From contig NZ_MZXW01000038.1 of the NCBI RefSeq assembly GCF_004123905.1, forward strand, positions 62,001-126,000: DNA of 64,000 nt. The letters run 5' to 3'. Made by a program: the position numbers and the translations under genes. The stretch is from Bradyrhizobium betae. Lineage in GTDB: Bacteria > Pseudomonadota > Alphaproteobacteria > Rhizobiales > Xanthobacteraceae. The notes beneath the pieces were generated by a model. It was not told where the DNA came from, ran no database searches, and worked only from the letters and a program-made list of their open reading frames with translations. The first letter of the stretch is position 1. Each line of letters starts with the position of its first letter. Shown here piece after piece: positions 42,261-51,657 of this stretch.

Positions 42261-42803
42261 CTAATATCCGAAGGCCGCTTCGAGCGGCCCCTTCGGCATG
42301 ATGACGTCGAACGCGAGATCGAAGGTTACGAACATGATGGCGGTAAAGAGGAAAGCGGTGAGTAGCGACTTCCAGAGCGCAATCTTGCCGACCAGGCGCA
42401 TGAAGCCGGCGATTAACACGAAGCTTGCGACATAGATGCCGAGATACTGCATGGCCAGACAGAACAGCGCTGTCGGCACGAACACTAGCAGGACGCGGCG
42501 CAGCTGCGCGCGGCTGACGAAGGTCTCGGCCGCAGCGCCATGCGCCACCAACGTCGTGACCAGACCATAGAGGCTGGCGCCGCCGAGAATGACCGAAAGA
42601 TAAAACGGGAAATAGCCGGGCTGCGGCCCGGTAGAGTCCCAGGCGATGCCGGTGCGCCAGTTGTCGTAACCCAGCACTACGGCCAGCGCGAGCAGCAGCA
42701 GCGAGACCGCGATCTCGATGGTGCGGGTATCGACCACCGAAGGCGAGTCGGCCTCCGGCGCGGTAGGATCTTCGACAACGATTTCGAGATCAGAGCTGGT
42801 CAT
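42261..42803 (-). CDS. tctB: Tripartite tricarboxylate transporter small membrane subunit
   Basis: 180 residues with four hydrophobic segments (IEIAVSLLLLALAVVLG, YFPFYLSVILGGASLYGLV, LVFVPTALFCLAMQYLGIYVASFV and LLTAFLFTAIMFVTF) and the family phrase GPQPGYFPFYLS. Position between tctC and tctA matches the family. Small TctB subunits bridge to the large membrane subunit. A 10-bp inverted repeat lies upstream. Confidence 0.85.
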   Translation of the reverse strand: MTSSDLEIVVEDPTAPEADSPSVVDTRTIEIAVSLLLLALAVVLGYDNWRTGIAWDSTGPQPGYFPFYLSVILGGASLYGLVTTLVAHGAAAETFVSRAQLRRVLLVFVPTALFCLAMQYLGIYVASFVLIAGFMRLVGKIALWKSLLTAFLFTAIMFVTFDLAFDVIMPKGPLEAAFGY

Positions 42804-42892
42804 GGATTTTCAATCGAAGGGACGAAGGAAAGCACAAGCTGCGAAAAGAGAGGCTCGCGAAGCCATCGTTCGGCATTTGCCGGGGGACGTGG

Positions 42893-42932
42893 ATAATCCA
42901 GCGAGCTCCCCCTCCGCGGCGGGCTGGATTAT
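42893..42932. repeat. Intercistronic inverted repeat between tctC and tctB
   Basis: ATAATCCAGC (42893-42902) and GCTGGATTAT (42923-42932), perfect 10-bp arms with a 20-nt loop. No T-run follows on the transcribed strand, so it is not a simple terminator. A stem-loop after a periplasmic binding-protein gene commonly stabilises that message relative to the downstream permease genes; that is the inference here. Confidence 0.55.
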
Positions 42933-42972
42933 TGCTTGCGTTGCTTTTCTGAGGCGTCATGGCTGCGATCAG

Positions 42973-43968
42973 TTAGTTCGCCACAAACCCTGCTTCCGTC
43001 ATCAGCGACCTGTTGAGCGCGTCGTCCTCTCCGAGGAACTTCAGCATCTCCGGTCCCTTCAGGAAGACCGGCTTCAGCGCCTGCTTCTCCATGTAGTCCT
43101 TGTATTCCGGCGTCTGGGTCACCTTCTGAAACAGATCGACATAGAACGCCTGCTGCTCCGGCGTCACCTTACCGGGCAGGAACATCGCGCGCAGCATCAG
43201 ATACTGCACATCGATGCCCTCTTCCTTGCAGGTCGGAATATCGTTCCACGACTGCGTCTCGGTGACCTTCGTCGTGTAGGAGATCCGTTCCTTGTCGAAC
43301 ACGCAGAGTGCGCGGACCTGCCCGGCGCGCCAGACTTCGAGGTTTTCACTTGGGTTGTTGACGTTGGCTTCGGTGTGGTTGCCGACCAGCTGCGTCGCCG
43401 CCTCGCCGCCGGATTTATACGGCAAATAGGAAAACTTCGCGCCGGTCTTCTTTTCCATGAACACCGTGAGCACGTGATCCTCACGCTTCGAACCGGTGCC
43501 GCCCATCTTTAACGGCGACGATGCCGCCTTCGCGGCGGCGATGAATTCCTTCACCGTCTTCGGGCCGCCGGCATTGTCCCACAACACGAACTGGTCCATC
43601 GCGACGACCGCCACCGGCGTCAGGTCGCGCCAGTTGAACGGGATCTTCGCCGACAGCGGCAGCATGTAGATCAGCGAGTAGGCGATCAGGACCTTGTTGG
43701 GATCGCCGTCGCTGGATTTCATGTACATCAGCGCTTCAGCGCCCGACGCGCCGCCCTTCAGCGACACCACCATCGGCTGCTTCATCAGATTATTTTTCTG
43801 AATCGCGGCCTGCATCATCCGCGCCATCTGGTCGGAAGCGCCTCCGGCTCCTGCGGCGACCACGATCTCGACCGGTTTGGTGGGCTCCCAGGCCATCGCC
43901 GTCGCGCTTGTCGCAGCGAAGGCCAGCCCCATGACAAATCCGCCTAACACCTTGCCCATCTGCTTCAT
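42973..43968 (-). CDS. tctC: Tripartite tricarboxylate transporter substrate-binding protein
   Basis: 331 residues from ATG 43968, with a Sec signal peptide (KVLGGFVMGLAFAATSATAMA) before WEPTKPVEIVVAAGAGGASDQMAR, the Bug/TctC fold start. Further family marks: PFNWRDLTPVAV, GGTGSKREDHVL, YLPYKSGGEAATQLVGNHTEANVNNPSE and C-terminal PEYKDYM. It delivers a carboxylate-type ligand to TctAB. The upstream in-frame extension to 44361 runs into the aminotransferase gene and is not part of it. Confidence 0.9.
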   Translation of the reverse strand: MKQMGKVLGGFVMGLAFAATSATAMAWEPTKPVEIVVAAGAGGASDQMARMMQAAIQKNNLMKQPMVVSLKGGASGAEALMYMKSSDGDPNKVLIAYSLIYMLPLSAKIPFNWRDLTPVAVVAMDQFVLWDNAGGPKTVKEFIAAAKAASSPLKMGGTGSKREDHVLTVFMEKKTGAKFSYLPYKSGGEAATQLVGNHTEANVNNPSENLEVWRAGQVRALCVFDKERISYTTKVTETQSWNDIPTCKEEGIDVQYLMLRAMFLPGKVTPEQQAFYVDLFQKVTQTPEYKDYMEKQALKPVFLKGPEMLKFLGEDDALNRSLMTEAGFVAN

Positions 43969-44092
43969 CCCTTTCGTTTCCGGTCGGCGTTGACGCCTGA
44001 TGTTTTTCTCAGTTCGATCGACACGTCGCTGGCGACCATGCACCGGGATCTCATTGTCTCCGGCACAACCGAATTTCGGTTGGCCAGCCGTG

Positions 44093-45301
44093 TCAGATAT
44101 CGACGACCTTGAGGTGCATGGGAGCATTGGCTTCCACGGGTCCCTCAAGATAAGCCATTGCCGCGGCGACGCCGCCCGCCCGGTGCGGCACACCCGCTGC
44201 GGACAGACCCAACTCGACGCCCGACAGCGCGCCCAGCAACGTGAGTTCATTGCATTCGCCGAGATGACCGATGCGGAAGACCTTGCCGACCAGCTTTGAC
44301 AACCCGGCACCGAGCGACATATTATAGTTGTCGAGCACGATGCGTCGAAACTGATCGGCATCGTGTCCGGGCGGCATCAGGACCGCGGTCAGCACCGGAG
44401 AGTATTCCGCAGGTTCGAGACAGAGAACTTCCAGGCCCCAATGCTTCACGGCCGCACGCGTCGCCGCGGCGAGACGCTGGTGACGCGAGAACACCGCATC
44501 CAGCCCCTCTTCCAACAACATGGCGATGGCTTCGCGAAGCCCGTAGAGCAGGTTCGTCGCCGGCGTGTAAGGGAAGAAGCCGCCAGCATTGGGCTTCAGC
44601 ATTTCTTCCCAATCCCAGTACGAACGCGGCATCTTGTTGGTTTTCCCCGCAGCGCGCGCCTTTTCAGAGATCGCATTGAAGCCGAGCCCTGGTGGCAGCA
44701 TGAACCCCTTCTGCGAACAACTGACGGTGACGTCCACGCCCCATTCATCGTGGCGGTAGTCAACGGATCCCAGCGAGGAGATCGTGTCGACCAGCAACAA
44801 AGCGGGATGTTTCGCCTCGTCGATCGCGGCGCGGATATCGCTGATCCGACTGGTGACCCCGGTCGATGTCTCGTTATGAACGACCATGACGGCCTTGATC
44901 TCGTGGCCGGTATCCTGCGCGAGTTTTGCACCGACCTCCCCCGGACTGGCGCCATGACGCCAGTCACCCGGCAGGAAATCGACCTCGATCCCCCACCGGG
45001 CCACCATCTGGCGCCAAAGTGTCGCAAAGTGGCCCGTCTCGACCATCAATACCTTGTCGCCGGGCGACAATGTATTGACGATGCAAGCTTCCCAGGCGCC
45101 GGTGCCGGACGACGGGAAGATGATGACCGGACCGGCGGTCTTGAAAACCTTCTGGCTCCCCTGCAGCACGGCCCTGCCCAATTCGGCGAATTCGGCGCTG
45201 CGGTGATCTATTACCGGCATGTCCATGGCGCGCAGCACGCGATCGGGGACCGGACTGGGGCCGGGTATCTGCAAGAAATGGCGGCCCTGATGCCGTGTCA
45301 T
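44093..45301 (-). CDS. Class V aminotransferase (serine-glyoxylate type)
   Basis: 402 residues. PLP fold: IPGPSPVPDRVLRAMDMPVIDHRS at the N-terminus, SSGTGAWEACIVN, VVHNETSTGVTSRI, LLVDTISSLGS, and the lysine motif CSQKGFMLPPGLGF. The whole layout matches serine-glyoxylate/alanine-glyoxylate aminotransferases. It sits between tctC and the divergent GntR regulator, so it likely processes the imported substrate or a derived amino acid. The exact amino donor is not readable. Confidence 0.87.
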   Translation of the reverse strand: MTRHQGRHFLQIPGPSPVPDRVLRAMDMPVIDHRSAEFAELGRAVLQGSQKVFKTAGPVIIFPSSGTGAWEACIVNTLSPGDKVLMVETGHFATLWRQMVARWGIEVDFLPGDWRHGASPGEVGAKLAQDTGHEIKAVMVVHNETSTGVTSRISDIRAAIDEAKHPALLLVDTISSLGSVDYRHDEWGVDVTVSCSQKGFMLPPGLGFNAISEKARAAGKTNKMPRSYWDWEEMLKPNAGGFFPYTPATNLLYGLREAIAMLLEEGLDAVFSRHQRLAAATRAAVKHWGLEVLCLEPAEYSPVLTAVLMPPGHDADQFRRIVLDNYNMSLGAGLSKLVGKVFRIGHLGECNELTLLGALSGVELGLSAAGVPHRAGGVAAAMAYLEGPVEANAPMHLKVVDI

Positions 45302-45417
45302 AACGCGTTCCCTGATTGCAAGTAAAACAGACCATCAATATTGCATTCAATTTTTGATTCAGCAAATTAAAAAATGCGTTCATCGACGCCCGTGCCATTT
45401 TGGATTAAGCTTTGGCC

Positions 45418-46179
45418 ATGAAAACCATGATTCCGATCGATCCGGCCTCGACGCAGGCTGTAACTAGCCTTGGGAGAGAGCAGCCTCGTGACGAACTTTC
45501 GCTTCACGGCGAAACGCTTGCCCGGCTCCGGGACTACATCGTGGAAGGCAACATCCCGGACGGCGGACGCATTCCGGAACGCCAACTCTGCGAAATGTTC
45601 GGCATCTCCCGCACGCCGCTGCGCGAAGCACTAAAAGTGCTGGCTTCGGAGGGCCTTGTCGATTTGCTGCCGAACCGCGGCGCGCGGGTTCGCCAACTGA
45701 GCGAGCAGGATCTGCGGGAACTGTTCGACGTGATGGGCGGACTAGAAGCCCTCGCCGGCCGACTCGCCTGCGAAAATATTACGGACCATGAGATCGCCGA
45801 TATCGAACGCCTGCATTACGAAATGTACGGTTACTACCTGCATCGCGACATGCCCGGCTATTTTCGGGTCAACCAACTAATCCACCAGAAGATCGTCGAG
45901 GCGTCACGCAATGCGACGCTGTTGGCGACCTACGGCAGTTTTGCCGGTCGGATTCGCCGGATCCGTTACTCCGCCAACTTCGCCCGCAAGCGTGAGCGCT
46001 GGGGCGAGGCTATGCGCGAGCACGAGACCATCCTGGACGCCCTGCGCCGACGAGCCGGCGACGAACTCAGCGACATTCTGTTCAGACATCTGCGCCAAAA
46101 GCGGGCGGCTGCCGTCGAACACCTCAGCGAGGGCGCTGCCGCCACCGGCGCGCCCACGAGCACATCGTCGACGCCCTGA
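45418..46179 (+). CDS. GntR-family regulator (FCD/FadR type)
   Basis: 253 residues from ATG 45418 (a TTG at 45412 is in frame). The winged HTH is LARLRDYIVEGNIPDGGRIPERQLCEMFGISRTPLREALKVLASEGLVDLLPNRGARV; the FCD ligand domain follows with VNQLIHQKIVEASRN and an REHETILDALRRRAG helix. It is divergent from the aminotransferase-tct operon, and probably controls that operon and itself from the 116-bp AT-rich gap (45302-45417), which has imperfect ATTGC/GCAAT symmetry. Confidence 0.88.
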   Translation: MKTMIPIDPASTQAVTSLGREQPRDELSLHGETLARLRDYIVEGNIPDGGRIPERQLCEMFGISRTPLREALKVLASEGLVDLLPNRGARVRQLSEQDLRELFDVMGGLEALAGRLACENITDHEIADIERLHYEMYGYYLHRDMPGYFRVNQLIHQKIVEASRNATLLATYGSFAGRIRRIRYSANFARKRERWGEAMREHETILDALRRRAGDELSDILFRHLRQKRAAAVEHLSEGAAATGAPTSTSSTP

Positions 46180-46384
46180 GGCGACGCGCCGGAAACGATC
46201 CAGGAACGCCGAAAGAGCGGCGCCGCAGTTGCAATGCCCCCATTCTCCCCGTCCGACCAATTATGGATGCAATCTTCTTAATTTGTATGCCATAATTGAG
46301 TTCATCTTGGCCGAGCGGGCCCGGGTGAGGCTCCTTTAGTGCCTTGCCTGAGCTGGCACTCCGAGCCAAGTCAGGGAGGACGTT

Positions 46385-47452
46385 ATGGCAACCTATAAAA
46401 TCCTGATCATGGGCGCGTCTTACGGATCGCTGCTGGCTTCGAAAATGTTGTTTGGCGGCCACTCGATCCATCTTGTTTGCCTTCCGGCGGAGGCGGACCT
46501 GATCAATGCCGAGGGGTTTCGCGTCCGGCTGCCGGTGCGAGGTCGCAAGGACCCGGTCGAACTCAACTCGCGCAATCTGCCTGGCAAGGTCACGGCCGGC
46601 GGCGCGGCTGGCGTAAACCCTGGGGAGTACGACCTGATCGGGCTCGCCATGCAGGAGCCGCAGTACCGCTCGCCCGGCGTGCGGGAATTGCTCCATTTGG
46701 TTGCGACTTCCAAAGTGCCCTGCATGTCGATCATGAACATGCCCCCGTTGCCTTACGTGAAGCGGATGACCGGTCTCGATTACGATGCCCTGAAGCCGGC
46801 CTATACGGATGCGAGTGTGTGGGACGCTTTCGAACCAGGCTTGTTGACCCTGTGCAGCCCCGACCCGCAGGCAATCCGGCCGCCGAATGAAGAAGTTAAT
46901 GTGCTGCAGGTCACGCTCCCGACCAACTTCAAGGTCGCCAGGTTCGACGACGACAGATACACCTCGATCCTGCGCCAGATCGAAACGGAGATCGAGGCAG
47001 TGCGTTTCGACGCGCCGGAGGGCAAAATCGAACTGCCCGTGAAGCTCAAGGTGCACGATTCAATTTTCGTGCCGCTTGCGAAATGGTCGATGCTCTTGGC
47101 GGGGAACTATCGCTGCGTTACCACTGACGGCGTGCGCACTGCGAAGGAAGCCGTGCATACCGACATCGAAGAGTGCCGCTCGGTCTACAATTTCGTGTTC
47201 GACCTCTGCGTCAAACTCGGCGCCAACCCAAACGAATTGGTGCCGTTCGAGAAGTACGCCGCCGCCGCCCAAAGCCTGTCGCGTCCGGCCTCGGCCGCGC
47301 GCGCTTTGTTCAACGGCGCTCCCAATATCGAACGTGCCGACAAGCTGGTGCAGCTGATCGCCAGACAAAAGGGCCTTAGCCATCCGGTAATCGACGCCAA
47401 CGTGGCGCTGGTCGACGAATTGCTCGAAAAAAATCGCAAGAAGGCGGCCTGA
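46385..47452 (+). CDS. Ketopantoate-reductase-like (ApbA/PanE) dehydrogenase
   Basis: 355 residues from ATG 46385 with GGGAGG upstream. Rossmann start ILIMGASYGSLLASKMLFGGH (a G-A-S-Y-G variant of GxGxxG), followed by the PanE-like C-terminal helical domain (NYRCVTTDGVRTAKEAVHTDIEECRSVYNFVFDLCVKLGAN). Long for PanE, so probably a related short-chain hydroxy/keto acid enzyme. On the same strand as, and 205 bp after, the GntR gene; it may belong to the same catabolic unit as the tct genes. Confidence 0.75.
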   Translation: MATYKILIMGASYGSLLASKMLFGGHSIHLVCLPAEADLINAEGFRVRLPVRGRKDPVELNSRNLPGKVTAGGAAGVNPGEYDLIGLAMQEPQYRSPGVRELLHLVATSKVPCMSIMNMPPLPYVKRMTGLDYDALKPAYTDASVWDAFEPGLLTLCSPDPQAIRPPNEEVNVLQVTLPTNFKVARFDDDRYTSILRQIETEIEAVRFDAPEGKIELPVKLKVHDSIFVPLAKWSMLLAGNYRCVTTDGVRTAKEAVHTDIEECRSVYNFVFDLCVKLGANPNELVPFEKYAAAAQSLSRPASAARALFNGAPNIERADKLVQLIARQKGLSHPVIDANVALVDELLEKNRKKAA

Positions 47453-47664
47453 GGCGGATGGCGAGGCGCTGGCTGTCTTGCGGTCGTACGTCATGCAGAA
47501 CAACAAGACTCACCGCGTTGCTCCGACGCGATAAGATAGTTGAGCCTATACCGAACTGCACACGCTTGTTGGCCTTCGCCGTTCATGCCGACGATGGATC
47601 GGAAGGCGAGATCACTTTCGGCTGTTTGCGATCGGGCTTTGCGGTCAGCTTCCCGTCAGAGCCG

Positions 47665-47862
47665 CTATCGCAGCTGTCCCCGTATTCCTGAAGAAAGTGC
47701 CTGACCGCAAAACTCAGTGCGCTTTTCCGCGGGAAACAACCTGAGCTCATGCCCCCTCGGGCGAGTTCGAAGATTTTCGTCGCAGCCCCAGTGAGAATAG
47801 CTGATCCATTCATCGTGATCGACCGCGAACGGAGAGCGTGATGCGTTTACCGACGACTTCAT
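47665..47862 (-). CDS. Small protein with SHWG motif (copy 1)
   Basis: 65 residues from ATG 47862, with an AAGGAGG ribosome site 5 bp upstream, the best in this stretch. Product: MKSSVNASRSPFAVDHDEWI, then SYSHWGCDENLRTRP. Residues 12-27 share FA-x2-HD-x-WIS-x-SHWG with the sORF at 53319-53420. The rest of 47453-48027 holds no other gene that I support. Function unknown. Confidence 0.55.
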   Translation of the reverse strand: MKSSVNASRSPFAVDHDEWISYSHWGCDENLRTRPRGHELRLFPAEKRTEFCGQALSSGIRGQLR

Positions 47863-48027
47863 GGTTGCCTCCTTTGTTATGCGAGCATTTCTCGAATAAA
47901 GAGCCGACCCAGCTGACCACTAAAACTTTGTTTAGCGAGGGGGAAAGGTTCAAGCTCGTTCAGTAACTGCGTCGCATGAAGAGGGCCAATGTCCCTGTTG
48001 GGCTCACAAGTCGCAGTTAGCCGAGGT

Positions 48028-48579
48028 TTAGCGTGAAATAGGAAGCATACGACGCAGCGTATTATCTCGAAGAACCCAATGATGTAGGATCGCAGCACCC
48101 GCATGCAGTGCTGCCAAAATCAGAATGCCGTCTGCGAGCCATCCGTGGGCGTCCTTCAAGGATCGGGCAAGGCTTCGATCGGCCGATAAAGGGGAAGCAA
48201 TTTCGAACAATCCAAAGATCGGCAGTGGGTGCCCGCGCATAAATTGCGTCAGAATTCCGAGAATGGGCACCGCGAAAAGCAAGGCATAGAGCGCGCAATG
48301 AACGATTGTCGATACCCGCTCCCCCCGTACTCCGAGATGCGTCCGCTCAGGAATGGGTTGTTGGTCGATTAGCCGCCACGCCAGACGCGAAAGCGAGATC
48401 GTGAGCGCGGTTAGACCCACGCACATGTGAACTATGAGGCCAACTTCACTAGGCGTACCTCGCGGCAACAAATCGCCGTAGGTTCCCAGAAGCCAGGAGG
48501 CAAGCACGAGCAAGGCCGTCAACCAATGTGCTGCAAGCGCCAATGCCCCATACCGGCTGCTATTATTGCGCCATTGCAT
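48028..48579 (-). CDS. Cytochrome b561
   Basis: 183 residues with four transmembrane segments: ALALAAHWLTALLVLASWLLG, VGLIVHMCVGLTALTISLSRL, IVHCALYALLFAVPILGILTQF and ADGILILAALHAGAAILHHWVL. Haem-ligand His residues are in AAHW, IVHM, KDAHGW and ILHH. Family role: membrane electron transfer, quinol to a periplasmic acceptor, often with small soluble cytochromes. No cytochrome partner is adjacent. Standard length. Confidence 0.88.
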   Translation of the reverse strand: MQWRNNSSRYGALALAAHWLTALLVLASWLLGTYGDLLPRGTPSEVGLIVHMCVGLTALTISLSRLAWRLIDQQPIPERTHLGVRGERVSTIVHCALYALLFAVPILGILTQFMRGHPLPIFGLFEIASPLSADRSLARSLKDAHGWLADGILILAALHAGAAILHHWVLRDNTLRRMLPISR

Positions 48580-48649
48580 TTCAATCCAATTCCAGCTGCA
48601 CCCGCCCCTCGGAAGCTATTTGGCACTTTCGAAACCTCAAGAGCTGAGC

Positions 48650-48778
48650 GCCACAAAATCCGTTAAGATTGCGCAATCGCAAATTGGGCAATTCGTCGGA
48701 ATTCGCGCGACGGCCAACGCGGAGCTCATAAGTCGAACATTAAACTCAAATTTACTTGAGCTGACCGGCGTTGGATGA
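48650..48778 (+). pseudogene. Crp/Fnr HTH remnant
   Basis: The reading KIAQSQIGQFVGIRATANAELISRTLNSNLLELTGVG resembles the C-terminal HTH of Crp/Fnr regulators (S-Q-x-E-I-G-x-x-V-G...L...G-L-I-x-L). Only that part is visible and the recognition-helix Arg pattern is altered. Upstream sequence belongs to another gene on the opposite strand. Low confidence. Confidence 0.35.
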
Positions 48779-48820
48779 TGTTTGTCGTGGCACAAAATTC
48801 CAGCCGTCTGGAACTGCGCG

Positions 48821-49390
48821 ATGACCCAACTCCGACTTCTCGGCCTCTCCGGCAGCCTGCGCCGGGCTTCCAACGGCACCGCGGTGCTTCGCGGTCTTCA
48901 GGACGCGCTTGCGCCCACGGCTCGGCTCGACATTTTCTCCCTGCACGGGCTGCCGCTCTACAACGAGGATGAAGATGGCGAGCACGCGCCGGAATCGGTG
49001 CGCGCCCTGCGTTCGGCCATCGAGACAACGGATGGCGTGGTCATGGTCTCGCCCGAGTACAATCACGGCATGTCCGGCGTCCTGAAGAACGCGCTCGACT
49101 GGGCCTCCCGGCCTTATGGACGTTCGGTGCTGAGGGGCAAGCCGGTACTGACGATGACGGCCTCGCCCGCCTTCACTGGTGGCGTGCGTGCACAGCAGCA
49201 GATGAACGAGACACTCGCATCGATCCCGGTACGCCCTGTGCTTCGGCCCCAGATCGTGATCGGGAGCGTGCATGAGAAGGTCCGCGACGGGCGCCTTGTC
49301 GACGAAGCCACGCTGCGCTTTGCGCTGGCGGGCGTCGATGACCTCCTTGAGGAGATCCGGGCTGCGCGCTTTGTTCGAGCAGCAGCCTGA
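48821..49390 (+). CDS. NADPH-dependent FMN reductase
   Basis: 189 residues from ATG 48821. Flavodoxin-like family pattern: LRLLGLSGSLRRASNGTAVLRGLQ, then MVSPEYNHGMSGVLKNALDWAS (the SPEYNxxxxGxLKNAxDW signature) and ASPAFTGGVRAQQQM. Such enzymes reduce FMN or quinones with NAD(P)H. An open frame extends upstream to 48782 but lacks support. Standard length of the family (~185). Confidence 0.88.
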   Translation: MTQLRLLGLSGSLRRASNGTAVLRGLQDALAPTARLDIFSLHGLPLYNEDEDGEHAPESVRALRSAIETTDGVVMVSPEYNHGMSGVLKNALDWASRPYGRSVLRGKPVLTMTASPAFTGGVRAQQQMNETLASIPVRPVLRPQIVIGSVHEKVRDGRLVDEATLRFALAGVDDLLEEIRAARFVRAAA

Positions 49391-49513
49391 GTGTGACGGC
49401 CGTTACGCAGCTGCCCCGTGGCGATGTGCGTGTCGCCTATTGGCACGTAGTGTTGCAAACTCCTAAAATGCCGGCGCACAGGCCATTCGGCGCCGGCTTG
49501 AGGAATATCCGAA

Positions 49514-50971
49514 ATGGAGATACGCTGCACAATTTTGTCGATCGCGGCAGCGACTCTAGCAGTCACTATGGGCGCGGGCGCGGAGGAGAGAAACTCAAGT
49601 CTTTCGCCTCAGGTGTTGCAGGAAATTGCGAAGGTCGAGGCCGAGATTGACCGCATCGAAGCGGAAACAATCGAGCGGCTTGCGGCGCCGCCGGACAATG
49701 AGATCCAGCAGATCGAGTTGCTCGGCAAGCTGATGCTGTATGACAAGGATTTGTCGGTAAACCGCAACGAGGCTTGCGCCTTTTGCCACATGCCCGAGAC
49801 CGGCTTTACGGGTCCGGTGTCGGAGTTGAACCGAACCACGGGCGCTTACCCGGGGTCGGTGCGCACGCGTTTCAGCGACCGCAAGCCACAATCGCACGCC
49901 TACGCGCCGCTGTCGCCCGTGCTGCATTACAATCCCGGGCAGGGCGACCTCGTCGGCGGCAATTTCTGGGACATGCGCGCGACGGGACGCCGGCTCGGCA
50001 ATCCGGCCGCCGAGCAGGCGCAAGGTCCGCCGACCAATCCCGTGGAGATGGGGCTGCCCGACATCGCCTGCGCGGTCTATCGCGTCTCCCAGCGGCCCTA
50101 TCGCGCCCTGTTCGAGAGCGTGTGGGGACCGCAGAGTTTTGCGGTCGCTTGGCCGGGCGACGTCGAGCAGCTCTGCAACAGGCCCGGACCGCCGGCCGCC
50201 GCCGACCCGTTGCCGGTCCATCTGAGCCCAATCGATCGCGGCCGCGTCGGCGCGACCTTCGATCAGCTGGCGCAGTCGATTGCCGGCTATGAAGCCTCGG
50301 CCGAAGTGACGTCGTTCACTTCGAAATTCGACGCGGTGCTCGCCAAGAAGACGCAATTTACGCCGCAGGAGCAGCAGGGCTACGATCTGTTCCGCGGCAA
50401 GGCGCGATGTAATGAATGTCACCGCGACGGCGGACCTGGCGAGGATCCGCTTTTTACCGATTTCACCGCCAGCAATATCGGCACTCCCGCCAACCCGAGG
50501 CTTCCATACTATGGCCAAGATCGGCCCGACGCGTGGGGCTATGTCGCCAATCCGCTGGGATCGTCCTTCGTCGATGGGGGCGTCGGTACTTTTCTCAGCA
50601 ACGGACATCTGCTCAGCCAGCCCTCGGCGGTCGATGCGCGATGGCTCAAGCTGGGATCCGACAACCAGGCGCGAATGCGGGTGCCGACGCTGCGCAACGT
50701 GGACAAGCGGCCTGATCCGGCCTTCGTGAAGGCCTACGGGCATAATGGATATTTTACCAGCCTGAAGCAGATCGTGCATTTCTACAACACGCGCGATGTG
50801 CTGCCGCGCTGCCAGTCCCATGATCCGGGCGAAGGCACGACCTGCTGGCCAGCGCCGGAGTCGACCGCCAATATGAACACGAGCAAAGTTGGTCGTCTGG
50901 CTCTGTCGGACGCAGAGGAGGACGCGCTCGTTCTCTTCATGCAGACGCTGACGGATGGGTTTATGCACTAA
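49514..50971 (+). CDS. Di-haem cytochrome c peroxidase
   Basis: 485 residues from ATG 49514. Signal peptide (MEIRCTILSIAAATLAVTMG then AGA). Two haem c sites: CAFCH (~90) and CNECH (~300). MauG/CcpA family context: LGKLMLYDKDLSVNRNEACAFCH, MPETGFTGPV, RTRFSDRKPQSHAYAPL. Periplasmic peroxidase or related oxidase that accepts electrons from soluble cytochromes. A downstream transposase remnant abuts its stop. The opposite strand carries a long open frame that is only an antisense shadow. Confidence 0.87.
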   Translation: MEIRCTILSIAAATLAVTMGAGAEERNSSLSPQVLQEIAKVEAEIDRIEAETIERLAAPPDNEIQQIELLGKLMLYDKDLSVNRNEACAFCHMPETGFTGPVSELNRTTGAYPGSVRTRFSDRKPQSHAYAPLSPVLHYNPGQGDLVGGNFWDMRATGRRLGNPAAEQAQGPPTNPVEMGLPDIACAVYRVSQRPYRALFESVWGPQSFAVAWPGDVEQLCNRPGPPAAADPLPVHLSPIDRGRVGATFDQLAQSIAGYEASAEVTSFTSKFDAVLAKKTQFTPQEQQGYDLFRGKARCNECHRDGGPGEDPLFTDFTASNIGTPANPRLPYYGQDRPDAWGYVANPLGSSFVDGGVGTFLSNGHLLSQPSAVDARWLKLGSDNQARMRVPTLRNVDKRPDPAFVKAYGHNGYFTSLKQIVHFYNTRDVLPRCQSHDPGEGTTCWPAPESTANMNTSKVGRLALSDAEEDALVLFMQTLTDGFMH

Positions 50972-51595
50972 TTGCGTCTTGATGGGCCAGCCGTTGCTTG
51001 CCTTCTTTGTCTCCGCGAAGCGACACATAAGCGCCGCGATAGGAATCTTGCGCGGCCAAAACTCAAGGGAAATGGGGCCCGCGATCTCCTCGCTCCGGTT
51101 TACGGCCGGTTCACCGACGGCTTTGGTCTTGTTCACATCGGCCTTGATTAGGCTCGCATCGACTGAGAACGCTTCGCCTCCGACCAGCCCCGCCGAAATA
51201 CACAGCGCCACTACACGTTCAAAAACCCGGCGTAAGGCATCGCTCTCACGGAAGCGTTCGCGCCGCGCCCGGCAAAACACCGAGTGATCAGGGATATGAT
51301 CCTCGATGCCGAGCTTGCAAAACCATCTATAAGCCAGATTGACCTGCACCTCGGCGCAGAGCCGACGCTCGGAACGAAGTGCAAATACGTAGCCCAAGAC
51401 CAGCATCCGGATCATGAGCACCGGATCAATCGAAGGCCGGCCAGTGTGGGAGTAGAATGGAGCGAGCTCGTTGTGCACCCAACTCAGGTCCAGAAAACCG
51501 TCGATTTGCCGTACCAGGTGATCAACCGGCACCACCTTGTCGAGATCAAAGGAGTAAAAGAACTGGCCCTGATCGCTCTCCTGCCGACCTAACAT
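50972..51595 (-). pseudogene. Truncated IS1182-like transposase
   Basis: From ATG 51595: MLGRQESDQGQFFYSFDLDK, then VDHLVRQIDGFLDLSWVHNELAPFYSHTGRPSIDPVLMIRMLVLGYVFALRSER...NLAYRWFCKLGIEDHIPDHSVFCRARRERF and SVDASLIKAD. This is the N-terminal ~160 residues of an IS1182-type DDE transposase. After that the frame loses family character and runs antisense through the peroxidase gene. No terminal inverted repeats were found. A remnant of an insertion next to the peroxidase. Confidence 0.75.
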
Positions 51596-51657
51596 CCGCT
51601 GCTCCCGCAAATGCCGGCGTTCGACTGGGACCCCCTGGCGGCATCCAAACCGATTGG

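Noticed and set aside
49595..51610. 671-codon minus-strand open frame across the peroxidase gene
   Set aside because: Only the part from 51595 to about 51000 matches a transposase. The remainder runs antisense through the peroxidase, whose two haem motifs and signal peptide are on the plus strand.
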